12,257 nt of DNA from Pseudomonadota bacterium (GCA_021826035.1 JAKBBE010000080.1:1-12257), one strand, 5' to 3'; shown: positions 1 to 7,628, counted from the stretch's first letter. A program made the numbers and translations. The notes: generated by a model not told the origin, from the letters alone.

Positions 1-7
1 CGGACGC

Positions 8-220
8 TCAGCCCGTCGGTACGCGTCCCACGGGCGCGTAGCCACGCGCAATCATTTTGCGTCGCGAGCGCGCCGCACAGCGCGGCACCTCGGCGTGCGG
101 CAGGTACCCCAACACGAATTCGCAGTCGGCTCGCTTAATGAAGTAGGCATCGTCGATCTGCCGCCGGCACTGCGAGTGCCCATGGGCGCAAACTAAAATG
201 GTGATCACCCAGACCGACAT
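8..220 (-). CDS. Small hypothetical protein, 70 aa (uncertain)
   Basis: An ATG at 220 opens a 70-residue frame closed by TGA at 8-10. It starts MSVWVITILVCA, a short hydrophobic stretch that could be a signal or anchor, followed by a cysteine-containing polar part and a basic C-terminus. The pattern (W-V hydrophobic start, then spaced cysteines at about 11, 18, 33 and 48) recalls small uncharacterised proteobacterial proteins, but I cannot name a family. No Shine-Dalgarno sequence precedes the ATG. A TATACT -10-like hexamer (minus strand, 232-227) sits so that transcription would start about at the ATG, which would suit a leaderless message. Base composition here is less GC-extreme than in the neighbours. 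The frame could be extended upstream to 355, but that part looks non-coding. It may not be a gene. Confidence 0.38.
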   Translation of the reverse strand: MSVWVITILVCAHGHSQCRRQIDDAYFIKRADCEFVLGYLPHAEVPRCAARSRRKMIARGYAPVGRVPTG

Positions 221-396
221 TGCACGAGTATACGCCCGATTGCGCAGACCGATCTGAGGGCGGGCCGATCGACGTGCCACGCATGTCAGGACTGAGCTTG
301 TGCTCGCGGCGGACCGACGGGGACGCATTCGTCGGTGAGCATCGGATCGGTGCACCCACGCCCGCGCTGTCGCTCAGGCCGCAAACCGAGCGCATC

Positions 397-456
397 CTGC
401 CGACATCCGCTCATCGCCCGCATCGCCACGCCATCGCGCCGCGGATCAGTCGGCAG
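397..456. other. Long inverted repeat spanning the kinase stop codon
   Basis: CTGCCGAC (397-404) plus ATCCGC (405-410) pairs with GCGGAT (441-446) plus GTCGGCAG (449-456). This is a 14-bp stem with a 2-nt bulge at 447-448 and a 30-nt loop. The kinase stop codon (446-448) lies at the bulge. The repeat could terminate or stabilise the 3' end of the kinase transcript, but no T-run follows on either strand, so it is not a textbook intrinsic terminator. The rest of 221-445 shows no convincing gene. Confidence 0.5.
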
Positions 457-2095
457 GGGAATCCTCCGCGGCGGCAGACGGGATCGAAAGCGTCACCGTC
501 GTGCCGCCGCCGGGCGTCGAGTGGATATCGAGCGCACCGTCCACCGTCCGCGCCCTCTCGCGCATCCCGAGCACTCCGAGCGCATCGGCACGGCGCGGCA
601 CTGTGGGATCGAACCCGCGTCCATCATCGCGCACGCGCAACTCGAGTTGCTCTGCGCTCTGGAGGATCTCGATAGTGACCTGCGTGGCGTGCGCGTGTCG
701 CGCGATGTTGGTCAGTGCCTCCTGCAAGACCCGAAACACGACCGTGGCGCGCGGCTCGGCGACCTGCAGCTGCTCCGGCTCGATCCGCAACCGCACGTCG
801 AACGAATGCAGCTGCCGGAAGCCGTTCACCAGCCACTCGGCGGCCGCCGACAGACCGAGGACATCGAGCGCCGCCGGGCGCAGATCGGCCGCGACGCGTC
901 GTGCCGAGTCGATCGTCTGGTCGATCAGCCCGAGCATGCTGTGCGCCTCTTCGGGCATCGGCGTGCCGCGCTCGCGGCAATAGGTCTCGAGATCGGCGAC
1001 CTTGTATTTCAACGTCACGAGCGCCTGGCCGAGCTCATCGTGCAGTTCGCGCGCGAGCCGCGCACGCTCCGATTCGCGGGCCGCGCTGCCGAGGGTCGCT
1101 GCGGCGCGCAACTCATCGTGCGCTCGGCACAGAGCCTCATTGGCGCTGTGCAATTCTCCGGTGCGCGTACTGACGCGCGCCTCGAGCGAGGCGGCCAGAC
1201 GATTCAACTGCGCGCTGCGCTGCTCGGCGAGTCGACGCTGCTCGCACTCGGCGGCGTGCGACTCGGTGAGGCGCCGATACAGCCGGCCGTTCTCAAGAAT
1301 CATCACCGCGAGCAGAAGGCAGGCAGCCACCAGACCGAAGGCCCGTCCGGTGTACCAGCCGAAGGAAAACCGCCCGGCGTTGAACACTGCCGCTTGCGCC
1401 AGATCGCAGGCCCACACGACGGTCACCACCAGCACCCACAGGTGCAGACCAGAGAAACGGATGCGCCGCCACAGGATCGGCAGCACGGCGAGAATCGTGA
1501 GCCAGGTCACCCAGGCGATCGCGTACTTCGCCGGCCGGTCCTGGTTTCCGTGCATGAGTTTCGGCAGCAGGTGCGCTCCTGCGGTCGCCACGAGCAGCGC
1601 GAGCGCCGCAGCGCCGAGCGCACCGAGCACCGCCGCGGCCGCCACCCGGCGTGTCGCGCCCACCGAGGCGACCCGCAACGGCCGCTCGGCGCTGAGGGCG
1701 AAGCCGAACACGGCGAGCGGGAAGCCGAGATGCCAGAGGAAGTAGAGCCAGGCGGTGGTCTGTCCGTTGGCCCAGAGCAGTCCGGCCGGCGCGAACAGGC
1801 CGGGGAAGCTCAGCTCGTGCAGCAGCGCCATCGCGGCGCTGAACAGATACCCGGCGGCGAGGATCAGCACGCCGGTCGAGCGCGTCAGCGCAAATTGTCC
1901 GAACAGGAACACGCACGTCAGCAGGTCGCAGATGACCAGCGAGGACTCATAGATCGGCAGATAGAGCTCGCTGCGGCCAACGGGCAGGTTCGCAAACGGC
2001 GCGAGCGCAAGGAAGATCAGCAGCGAGAGCGCGATGCTCGCCGCCGCGATGCGCCGTTGGTGCTCACTCGGCGGCTCAGTGGTGAGCGCAATCAT
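446..2095 (-). CDS. Membrane sensor histidine kinase, MASE4 sensor, NarL/HisKA_3 type
   Basis: A 549-residue two-component sensor kinase of the inner membrane. Residues from about 15 to 265 are a string of hydrophobic helices resembling the MASE4 integral-membrane sensor domain (for example the stretch with TAWLYFLWHLGFPL). A charged, probably coiled-coil linker follows at about 265-340. The HisKA_3 dimerisation/phosphoacceptor region has RELHDELG with the phosphorylatable His at about residue 352. The HATPase_c domain shows the N-box EALTNIARHA (Asn about 463), DDGRGFD (about 490-496), then LGMRERA and a GGGT motif near the end. This order is typical of kinases that pair with LuxR/NarL-type response regulators, yet no regulator gene is next to it here. 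The ATG at 2095 is chosen because upstream sequence runs into the osmC-like gene; a GTG at 2104 is an alternative, and neither has a clear ribosome site. The gene follows the osmC-like stop by 40 bp and may be co-transcribed with it. The ligand is unknown. Confidence 0.9.
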   Translation of the reverse strand: MIALTTEPPSEHQRRIAAASIALSLLIFLALAPFANLPVGRSELYLPIYESSLVICDLLTCVFLFGQFALTRSTGVLILAAGYLFSAAMALLHELSFPGLFAPAGLLWANGQTTAWLYFLWHLGFPLAVFGFALSAERPLRVASVGATRRVAAAAVLGALGAAALALLVATAGAHLLPKLMHGNQDRPAKYAIAWVTWLTILAVLPILWRRIRFSGLHLWVLVVTVVWACDLAQAAVFNAGRFSFGWYTGRAFGLVAACLLLAVMILENGRLYRRLTESHAAECEQRRLAEQRSAQLNRLAASLEARVSTRTGELHSANEALCRAHDELRAAATLGSAARESERARLARELHDELGQALVTLKYKVADLETYCRERGTPMPEEAHSMLGLIDQTIDSARRVAADLRPAALDVLGLSAAAEWLVNGFRQLHSFDVRLRIEPEQLQVAEPRATVVFRVLQEALTNIARHAHATQVTIEILQSAEQLELRVRDDGRGFDPTVPRRADALGVLGMRERARTVDGALDIHSTPGGGTTVTLSIPSAAAEDSPAD

Positions 2096-2135
2096 GCGCC
2101 GCACCGGCGGTGCCGCGACGGCACGCGGCCGGGTC

Positions 2136-2585
2136 TCATTTGAGCCGGGTTCCTGCGCCGTCGAACACGGCAACGTCGGTCGCGATCCCGGCGCGCACAC
2201 TCGCCCCCACCGTGCAGAACTCCTCGAACTGTCCGAGGACCCTCTCCAGGTGCTGCAGGCTCGCGGCCGGCGCACCGAAGTGGATCTCGACATCGATGTG
2301 CACGACCCGCAGCCGTCCCGCCTCATTGCGCCCGAGGGTGCCGCTGGCGGTGGTGCGGATGCCGCCGGGATCGTTCTTGAATTTACTGAGCGCGAAATAC
2401 AGGCTCGAGCTCATGCAACTGCCCACGGCGGCAAGCAGCAGCATCACCGGCGAGGGTCCGGCGCCGGCCCCGAGTGGAGGAGACTCATCGGACCTCAGGT
2501 GCGCCATGCCCGGCGCGAAGTCGATGTCGAACTGGTAGTCCTGGTTCTGACGGAGCGTGACGCTGGCAGAGTGCTGTTCGGTCAT
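2136..2585 (-). CDS. OsmC-family protein
   Basis: A 149-residue protein of the OsmC/Ohr superfamily, whose characterised members are thiol-dependent peroxidases acting on organic hydroperoxides in the cytoplasm. The two expected redox cysteines are present: Cys57 in AAVGSCMSSSL, at the start of the central helix, and Cys124 in EEFCTVGASV. Length matches the family. The ATG at 2585 is supported by a good ribosome site AAGGAGT at 2591-2597, five bases upstream; the longer frame to 2726 runs into the GH3 gene and is not family-like. The second motif, F-C-T-V, differs from the more usual C-P-V, so the protein is closer to the general OsmC/YhfA-like group than to classical Ohr, and its substrate cannot be stated. 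It lies 91 bp downstream of the GH3 gene and 40 bp before the kinase. Confidence 0.88.
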   Translation of the reverse strand: MTEQHSASVTLRQNQDYQFDIDFAPGMAHLRSDESPPLGAGAGPSPVMLLLAAVGSCMSSSLYFALSKFKNDPGGIRTTASGTLGRNEAGRLRVVHIDVEIHFGAPAASLQHLERVLGQFEEFCTVGASVRAGIATDVAVFDGAGTRLK

Positions 2586-2608
2586 GGCCGACTCCTTGAT
2601 CGACGCGC

Positions 2609-2656
2609 CGCCACCGGTGGCGCGGGCGCGGTGGCATTCGATGATACCACCGCGCC
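2609..2656. other. Two adjacent hairpins between GH3 and the osmC-like gene
   Basis: A perfect 14-bp palindrome CGCCACCGGTGGCG lies at 2609-2622. Beside it is a perfect 10-bp stem, GGCGCGGTGG (2625-2634) with CCACCGCGCC (2647-2656), around a 12-nt loop. They begin about 20 bases after the GH3 stop codon and end about 12 bases before the osmC-like ribosome site. The arms share CCACC/GGTGG elements, so they could also pair with each other. No T-tract follows on the minus strand. They could act as a weak terminator, an mRNA-end stabiliser or a processing signal separating GH3 from downstream genes. A TATCAT hexamer in the loop is a possible but weakly supported -10 element for the osmC-like gene. 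Confidence 0.5.
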
Positions 2657-2676
2657 GGCCATGCCCCTGCCCTCGC

Positions 2677-5310
2677 TCAGTCGGGAAGGGTGACCTCCCC
2701 GTCAATGCGGAAGTGTCCGGCCACACCTGCAGCGCCCGTCCCGGGCTGTCCGCCGCCCACCGAGAGCGTGTATCGACCCGGCGCGACGATGATCCGGCCC
2801 CGCTCGCTCACCATGCTCAGATCCCGCCGCGACAGCTTGAAATGCACCACGCGGCTCGCTCCGCTTTTGAGATAGATGCGCGTGAAGCCCCGCAGCGCCC
2901 GCAGCGGCGCGCCGGCCACGTGCGGGAACTGCAGATAGAGCTGTACGACCTCCGCGCCGGCCCGCGGCCCGGTATTGGTCACCTCGGCGGACACCGCCAG
3001 GGGCTCCCCGGCGCGAAGCCGTGTGCGGGCCAGGTGCAGATGGCTGTAGCCGAAATGCGTGTAACTCAGACCAAAGCCGAACGGCCAGAGCGGCTTGCCC
3101 CGGAAGTACCGGTAGGTACGCCCGCGCATCGAGTAGTTCTCGAAGTTCGGCAGCTGATGCACGCTGCGGTAGAACGTGAGCGGCAACCGGCCGGCCGGAT
3201 CATTGCGCCCGCTCAGCGTCGCGGCGATCGCCGCCCCGCCCTCCTCACCGCTGTACCACGCCTCGAGAATCGCATCGGCGTGGTGCTTCTCCCAGGGCAC
3301 CGCAAGGGCGCTGCCGTTCATCAGCACCACCACCAGCGGCTTGCCGGCCTTGGCCACCTCGCGCACCAGCGCCTCTTCGGGGCGCGGCAGCGCAAGACTC
3401 GTGCGATCCCCGCCGTCGAAGCCCGGTTCGTGCACGGGCATCTGTTCACCCTCGAGCCGACTGGTGAGCCCGACCACCGCGATGACGACGTCGGCACGGC
3501 GTGCCGCCGCGAGCGCGGCCGGATCGGGACGATTGTTGAGCGGCTCCCAAATGAGCGCCGCCTGCGGTGCGTGTTCACCGCGGTGGCCATAGGTCATGCG
3601 CACGAGAATCCGCCGCCCCTTGTGCAGATAGATGCGCCCGACGTCGGTGCCAGGGCTGTAGGACTGGATCATGTGCTCGGCGCCGAGCATCAGGCTGGCC
3701 GCCCCGTTGGTGCGCACGCCCACCTGGTAATACCCGGAGCGCGGCGGAGTGAAGTAACCACGCCACTCGGCGCGGCGCAGCACACCGGGCGGCGCCGCCG
3801 TGCCGTGCCCACCACCGAGGTCGATCGCCGGCACGACGGCCGTGATCGCGCGCGCCGGCTGCCCGGCGAACTGATACCGCACCTGCACACCGGGTGCGCC
3901 GCCCGCGGTGCTGAACAGGCCGGCCGGCACCACCGTGCCCGTGTGCGCGAGAAACTGCGTTCCGGGGACATAGGAGATGTGCGCGTGCGGGAACTGCGCG
4001 CGCAGCCCCTGCAGCACCGTCACGACGCGGCTCGGCATGCCGCTGTAGTTGCCGAGCAGCACGCCGGTCTGATCGGCGAGCGGTCCGACGACCGCGATCC
4101 GCCGCACGGTGCGCTGCAGCGGCAGCACGCCGTCGTTCTTCAGCAGCACCATCGACTCCTCGGCGAGGCGCAGCGCAAGGCGGCGGTGGGCCGGGCTGTT
4201 CAGCTCATCGGGGTTGATGTGGTCATACGGCACCAGGGCCGGCGGGTCGAACATCCCGAGGCGAAACCGCGCCGTGAACAGCCGCACGAGCGCGCGGTTC
4301 ACCGCGTTCACCGACAGATAGCCCGCCTGCACCGCCTGCAGAAATGGCTTGTAATCGGCATCGCCATGCGGGGTGCCGAAATCCGCGCATTCGTTGTCCA
4401 TGCCCCGCTCGAGTGCGATCGCCGAGGCTTCGGGCTGCGACGCGCGGTAATGATGGCCGCTGAAGATGTCGCGCACCGCATCGCAGTCCGACACGACGTA
4501 GCCGCGGAAATGCCACTGCCCGCGCAGCGTCTTCTGCAGCAAGAACTGATTGGCGCAGGCCGGCTGGCCGTTGATCGCGATGTAGGCGCACATCACCGAG
4601 CCGGCATGGCCCTGCACGATCGCGGCACGGAAGGAGGGCAGATACGTATCCTCGAGCGCATGGCGACTGATGTCCTGATCGGCGAAGTGCCGGATCGGCT
4701 CAGGTCCGCTGTACGCATCGAAGTGCTTCGGTGTCGCAATCGCGCGGTAATAGTGCGGATTGGAGCCCTGCAGGCCGCGCACGTAGGCCACGGCCAACTG
4801 CCCGGTGAGAAACGGATCCTCCCCGTACGTCTCCTGGCAGCGGCCCCAGCGTGGATCGCGACAGATGTTGATGTTGGGCGCCCAGAAATCCAGTCCGTGG
4901 AACATCCCGGTGCCCTGCCCGCGGGCGGCCGCCTCGGCATAGCGGATGCGCCCCTCGATGCTGATCGCCTTGGCCATGGCGCGCACCCCGGGCGCATCGA
5001 ACGTCGCCGCCAGACCCATCGGCTCGGGATATTCCGTCGTGCCGTGACCGATCACCCCGTGCAGCGCCTCGCTCCACCAGTTGTAGGCCGGCACGCCGAG
5101 ACTCGGGATGGCGCGCGCTCCGTTGACCAGCTGCGAGACCTTCTCGCGCAACGTCATGCGTCCGACCAGATCGAGGGCGCGCTGGCGCGCCGGGAGGTTC
5201 GGATTGAGCCAGGGCGCCGCCGGCCCGCTCACCGCCGCGCTCGCAGCCGTACCCACGATGATTGCCGAAAGCAGCGCCGCTGCGGCGCGCCACGTGACTC
5301 TGATTGGCAT
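2677..5310 (-). CDS. Secreted GH3 glycoside hydrolase with PA14 insert (probable beta-xylosidase)
   Basis: An 877-residue exported enzyme. An N-terminal signal peptide ends near ASA/AVSG (about residue 25). The GH3 N-terminal barrel covers about 35-320, with KHF at 195-197 and the nucleophile Asp275 in VVSDCDAV. The GH3 C-terminal domain starts near 360 and is interrupted at about 470-590 by a PA14-type beta-sandwich. It resumes with LEGEQ at 619-623 (candidate acid/base Glu620 or Glu622), GGDRTSLALP, the GSALAVPW and GRLPLTFY motifs, and FGFGLSYT. A fibronectin III-like domain covers about 768-857. SDCDAV and L-E-G-E are typical of the plant/Xanthomonas-type beta-xylosidase branch of GH3, which releases xylose from xylo-oligosaccharides; alpha-L-arabinofuranosidase or beta-glucosidase side activity is possible. 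The ATG at 5310 fits the signal peptide and follows AGGA at the right distance. It is divergent from the GH51 gene, with a shared operator between them. The PA14 insert probably contributes to substrate binding (inference). Confidence 0.93.
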   Translation of the reverse strand: MPIRVTWRAAAALLSAIIVGTAASAAVSGPAAPWLNPNLPARQRALDLVGRMTLREKVSQLVNGARAIPSLGVPAYNWWSEALHGVIGHGTTEYPEPMGLAATFDAPGVRAMAKAISIEGRIRYAEAAARGQGTGMFHGLDFWAPNINICRDPRWGRCQETYGEDPFLTGQLAVAYVRGLQGSNPHYYRAIATPKHFDAYSGPEPIRHFADQDISRHALEDTYLPSFRAAIVQGHAGSVMCAYIAINGQPACANQFLLQKTLRGQWHFRGYVVSDCDAVRDIFSGHHYRASQPEASAIALERGMDNECADFGTPHGDADYKPFLQAVQAGYLSVNAVNRALVRLFTARFRLGMFDPPALVPYDHINPDELNSPAHRRLALRLAEESMVLLKNDGVLPLQRTVRRIAVVGPLADQTGVLLGNYSGMPSRVVTVLQGLRAQFPHAHISYVPGTQFLAHTGTVVPAGLFSTAGGAPGVQVRYQFAGQPARAITAVVPAIDLGGGHGTAAPPGVLRRAEWRGYFTPPRSGYYQVGVRTNGAASLMLGAEHMIQSYSPGTDVGRIYLHKGRRILVRMTYGHRGEHAPQAALIWEPLNNRPDPAALAAARRADVVIAVVGLTSRLEGEQMPVHEPGFDGGDRTSLALPRPEEALVREVAKAGKPLVVVLMNGSALAVPWEKHHADAILEAWYSGEEGGAAIAATLSGRNDPAGRLPLTFYRSVHQLPNFENYSMRGRTYRYFRGKPLWPFGFGLSYTHFGYSHLHLARTRLRAGEPLAVSAEVTNTGPRAGAEVVQLYLQFPHVAGAPLRALRGFTRIYLKSGASRVVHFKLSRRDLSMVSERGRIIVAPGRYTLSVGGGQPGTGAAGVAGHFRIDGEVTLPD

Positions 5311-5370
5311 GATCGATCCTGACCCCTCGTTGGTTGTCGCCGGGCCGGCGCCGTGCCCCGCCCGCCAGTA

Positions 5371-5384
5371 TGGTAGCGCTATCT
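5371..5384. promoter_or_regulatory. LacI-family operator resembling the Xanthomonas xyl-box
   Basis: TGGTAGCGCTATCT is a near-palindrome around the AGCGCT core recognised by many LacI-family repressors. From memory, it closely resembles the xyl-box (TGGTAGCGCTAACA) controlling xylan genes in Xanthomonas campestris through the repressor XylR. It lies between the divergent GH3 and GH51 genes. It would fall about 7-20 bases downstream of the predicted GH3 transcription start and over the -35 position of the predicted GH51 promoter, so one bound repressor could block both. The exact motif is seen; regulator identity and inducer are inferred. Confidence 0.65.
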
Positions 5385-5393
5385 TATGATTGC

Positions 5394-5402
5394 TGGTATT
5401 GT
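5394..5402 (+). promoter_or_regulatory. Possible extended -10 element for the GH51-esterase operon
   Basis: TGGTATTGT reads as a TGN extension plus TATTGT (four of six matches to TATAAT). No good -35 is present at the proper spacing; that position lies inside the LacI-type operator. It would start transcription near 5409 and overlaps the oppositely directed GH3 -10 element. The assignment is weak. Confidence 0.3.
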
Positions 5403-5425
5403 CCGAGTTAATCTCGAACTGTCAA
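5398..5425 (-). promoter_or_regulatory. Predicted sigma70 promoter for the GH3 gene
   Basis: On the minus strand TTGACA (5425-5420, perfect -35) is followed after 16 bases by GACAAT (5403-5398, four of six -10 matches) in a locally AT-rich stretch. Transcription would start near 5391, just upstream of the LacI-type operator, leaving a leader of about 80 bases. The spacer contains an imperfect 13-bp palindrome, CGAGTTAATCTCG (5404-5416), which could be a second protein-binding site. Confidence 0.5.
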
Positions 5426-5477
5426 GCGCGGCGCGTCCACGCGCACCCACGGGTGACGCACCGCCAGAGAGGAGCGC

Positions 5478-7628
5478 ATGCGTATCCGACTGCCGATCCT
5501 GTTCTGCGCGGCCGTGCTGTCCTTGGGCGCGACCGGTTGGTCGGCGGCGGCCAACGCGCCGTCCGCGGCGAGACCGATCCTCGCGCAGATCGAGATCACC
5601 CATCCGGCCCGTGCGGTGAGCCGTTACGAATACGGCATGTTCATCGAGAATCTCGGTCAGCTCGTCTACCGCAGCCTCTGGGCGCAGATGCTCGATGACC
5701 GCAAGTTCTTCGCGCCGATTCGGCCCGCGCACGCGGGGCCTGTGCAGCCCGCCACCGGGTTCGCACGCGTGTTCGTGCTGCGCCGCTGGCGCCCGATCGG
5801 CGCGCCGGCGGCGGTGACGATGGACCCGCACCGGCCGTTCGTCGGCGCGCACAGTCCGCGGATCGCGCTCGCCGGTGACGCGGTGCGTGGCATCCGCCAG
5901 CACGGGCTTGCCGTCCTCGCCGGCAAGCGCTACACCGGCTACATCGAATTGCGCGGCTCGCCCGCGGCGCACGTGCAGGTCAGATTGCGCTGGGGTGCGG
6001 GTCTGCACGCGGCCAGCAGCGTGCGCATCGGAGCGCTCGCACGACACTATCACCGCTACCCGTTCGCCTTCACCGCTGGGGCGAACAGCCGCGCGGCGAG
6101 CTTCTCGGTCCGCGCCACGGGACACGGCAGCGTGCACATCGGCATCGTCTCGCTCATGCCCGCCGACAACATCGATGGCTTTCGACGCGACAGCATCACT
6201 GCGCTGCGCCAGCTGCATTCCGGTTTCTGGCGTCTGCCCGGCGGCAATTTCGTCTCCGACTTCAACTGGTACGCCTCGGTCGGCGCTCGCGACAAACGCG
6301 CCCCGTACCTCGATCATGCCTGGAACTCGGTACAGTCGAACGACGTCGGCCTCGATGAGTTCATGACCCTGTGCCATCTGCTTCATGTCGCCCCGTACGT
6401 CACCGTCAACGCCGGCTTCGGCGATGCGCACTCGGCCGCCGCCGAAGTGCGCTATCTGAACGCACCGACCAGTACCCGGCTCGGCGCTCTGCGCGCGCGC
6501 AACGGACATCCGCGTCCGTACCACGTGAAGTTCTGGAACATCGGTAACGAGCCCTACGGTCCCTGGGAACTCGGCCACACCTCCCTTCAGGACTACGTGT
6601 GGAAGAACAACGAGTTCGCCCGCGCGATGCGCCGAGCCGACCCGCACATCGTGCTGCTCGCCTCCGGTGCCATGCCCGATGAGATGACCATCGAGGGCAT
6701 CGCCCGTCAGCTCGGTCACCGCAGCGACCAGATCGCACTGTGCTCGAACGGGGACTGGACGTGCGCGTACCTGAAACACTCATGGGGTGACTTCCAGGGC
6801 ATCACCGAGCATTGGTACGCTCGCGCCGGCATGCGCTTCGATCTGGCCCGGGCGCGGGCCGGCCTGCGGGTGAATCACATGGAGCCCGGTTACGTCCCGG
6901 TGCACGAATCGGTCCAGCAGTGGGTGCGCGCTCCGGCGCAGCGCGTACGGCTGAAGGCCGAGGAATGGCAGGCCTACGAGCGGCGTTTTCCGGCCATGCG
7001 CACGGCCGGTATCTTCATGTCGATCGACGAGTACGCATACACGGGTGCGCCGGCGAATCTGAAGCTCGCGCTCGCCTACGCCATGGTCCTCAACGAGATG
7101 CTCAGGCACACCGACTTCCTGCGCATGGCCGCCTTCACCATGGGCGTCTCGACGATGGACTTCACCCGCACGCACGCGATGCTGAATACCACGGGGCTGT
7201 TGTTCAAACTCTACGGTGAGCACTTCGGCGCAGGCCTGCTGCCGGTACCGGTCGGCGGCGATGCCCCGCCGCCGCCGCCGCGCCAGTCGCTGGTGCCCGG
7301 CATTGCGCCGCACAGCGCCGGCAGCCCGACCTATCCGCTTGACGTCGAGGCGGCACTGACACCCGATCACCGGCATCTGGTGGTTGCCGTGGTCAACGCC
7401 ACCGCGCGCACCCAGCGGCTGGCGCTGCGCCTGCACGGGGGGACATTGAACGCCAACGGGCGCTATTGGGAGATGACCGGTCCGGGACTGGCGGCCGCGA
7501 ACCGCATCGGGCACGCCCCTGAGGTCCAGGTCCGCGAGCATCGGCTCACCGAGGGATCCGGTGCGCTGCGCATCGCCCCGATCAGCATCGATATTTACCG
7601 CCTGAGGCTCGCCGGGTCGACGCCATGA
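5478..7628 (+). CDS. Secreted GH51 alpha-L-arabinofuranosidase
   Basis: A 716-residue exported enzyme expected to remove terminal alpha-L-arabinofuranosyl groups from arabinoxylan or arabinan. A signal peptide (about 1-26) ends in an Ala-rich cleavage region. Residues about 45-230 form an N-terminal beta-sandwich/carbohydrate-binding-like region containing the GH51 start motif YGMFIENLG and LWAQMLDDRKFF. The catalytic barrel (about 230-570) carries LPGGNFVSDFNW, the acid/base Glu358 in WNIGNEPYG, and the nucleophile Glu518 in SIDEYAY. A Pro-rich linker (DAPPPPPRQ, near 594-602) leads to the C-terminal beta-sandwich. The ATG at 5478 is preceded by AGAGAGGAG and begins the signal peptide. The stop overlaps the esterase start in ATGA, so the two are translationally coupled. 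It is divergent from GH3 and likely under the same LacI-type operator. Both catalytic glutamates are intact; the preferred substrate cannot be read from sequence. Confidence 0.93.
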   Translation: MRIRLPILFCAAVLSLGATGWSAAANAPSAARPILAQIEITHPARAVSRYEYGMFIENLGQLVYRSLWAQMLDDRKFFAPIRPAHAGPVQPATGFARVFVLRRWRPIGAPAAVTMDPHRPFVGAHSPRIALAGDAVRGIRQHGLAVLAGKRYTGYIELRGSPAAHVQVRLRWGAGLHAASSVRIGALARHYHRYPFAFTAGANSRAASFSVRATGHGSVHIGIVSLMPADNIDGFRRDSITALRQLHSGFWRLPGGNFVSDFNWYASVGARDKRAPYLDHAWNSVQSNDVGLDEFMTLCHLLHVAPYVTVNAGFGDAHSAAAEVRYLNAPTSTRLGALRARNGHPRPYHVKFWNIGNEPYGPWELGHTSLQDYVWKNNEFARAMRRADPHIVLLASGAMPDEMTIEGIARQLGHRSDQIALCSNGDWTCAYLKHSWGDFQGITEHWYARAGMRFDLARARAGLRVNHMEPGYVPVHESVQQWVRAPAQRVRLKAEEWQAYERRFPAMRTAGIFMSIDEYAYTGAPANLKLALAYAMVLNEMLRHTDFLRMAAFTMGVSTMDFTRTHAMLNTTGLLFKLYGEHFGAGLLPVPVGGDAPPPPPRQSLVPGIAPHSAGSPTYPLDVEAALTPDHRHLVVAVVNATARTQRLALRLHGGTLNANGRYWEMTGPGLAAANRIGHAPEVQVREHRLTEGSGALRIAPISIDIYRLRLAGSTP

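Noticed and set aside
335..2143. 602-codon plus-strand frame opposite the histidine kinase.
   Set aside because: Low-complexity Arg/Gln/Glu-rich translation without motifs; the minus strand encodes an unmistakable kinase.
2096..2326. Extending the kinase upstream by 77 residues to a start at 2326.
   Set aside because: The added part is Ser/Arg-rich out-of-frame translation of the osmC-like gene and has no sensor-domain character.
2557..5322. Very long plus-strand frame (921 codons) covering the GH3 gene.
   Set aside because: It is antisense to a clear GH3 enzyme. Its product is an Arg/His/Pro-rich sequence with no domain, as expected from a GC-rich gene that lacks stops on the opposite strand.
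5379..6779. 466-codon minus-strand frame opposite the GH51 gene.
   Set aside because: No recognisable domains; GH51 catalytic motifs occupy the plus strand.
7263..7280. CCG-rich run suggesting a microsatellite.
   Set aside because: It is in frame and encodes a short Pro linker in the GH51 protein, a normal feature between domains.
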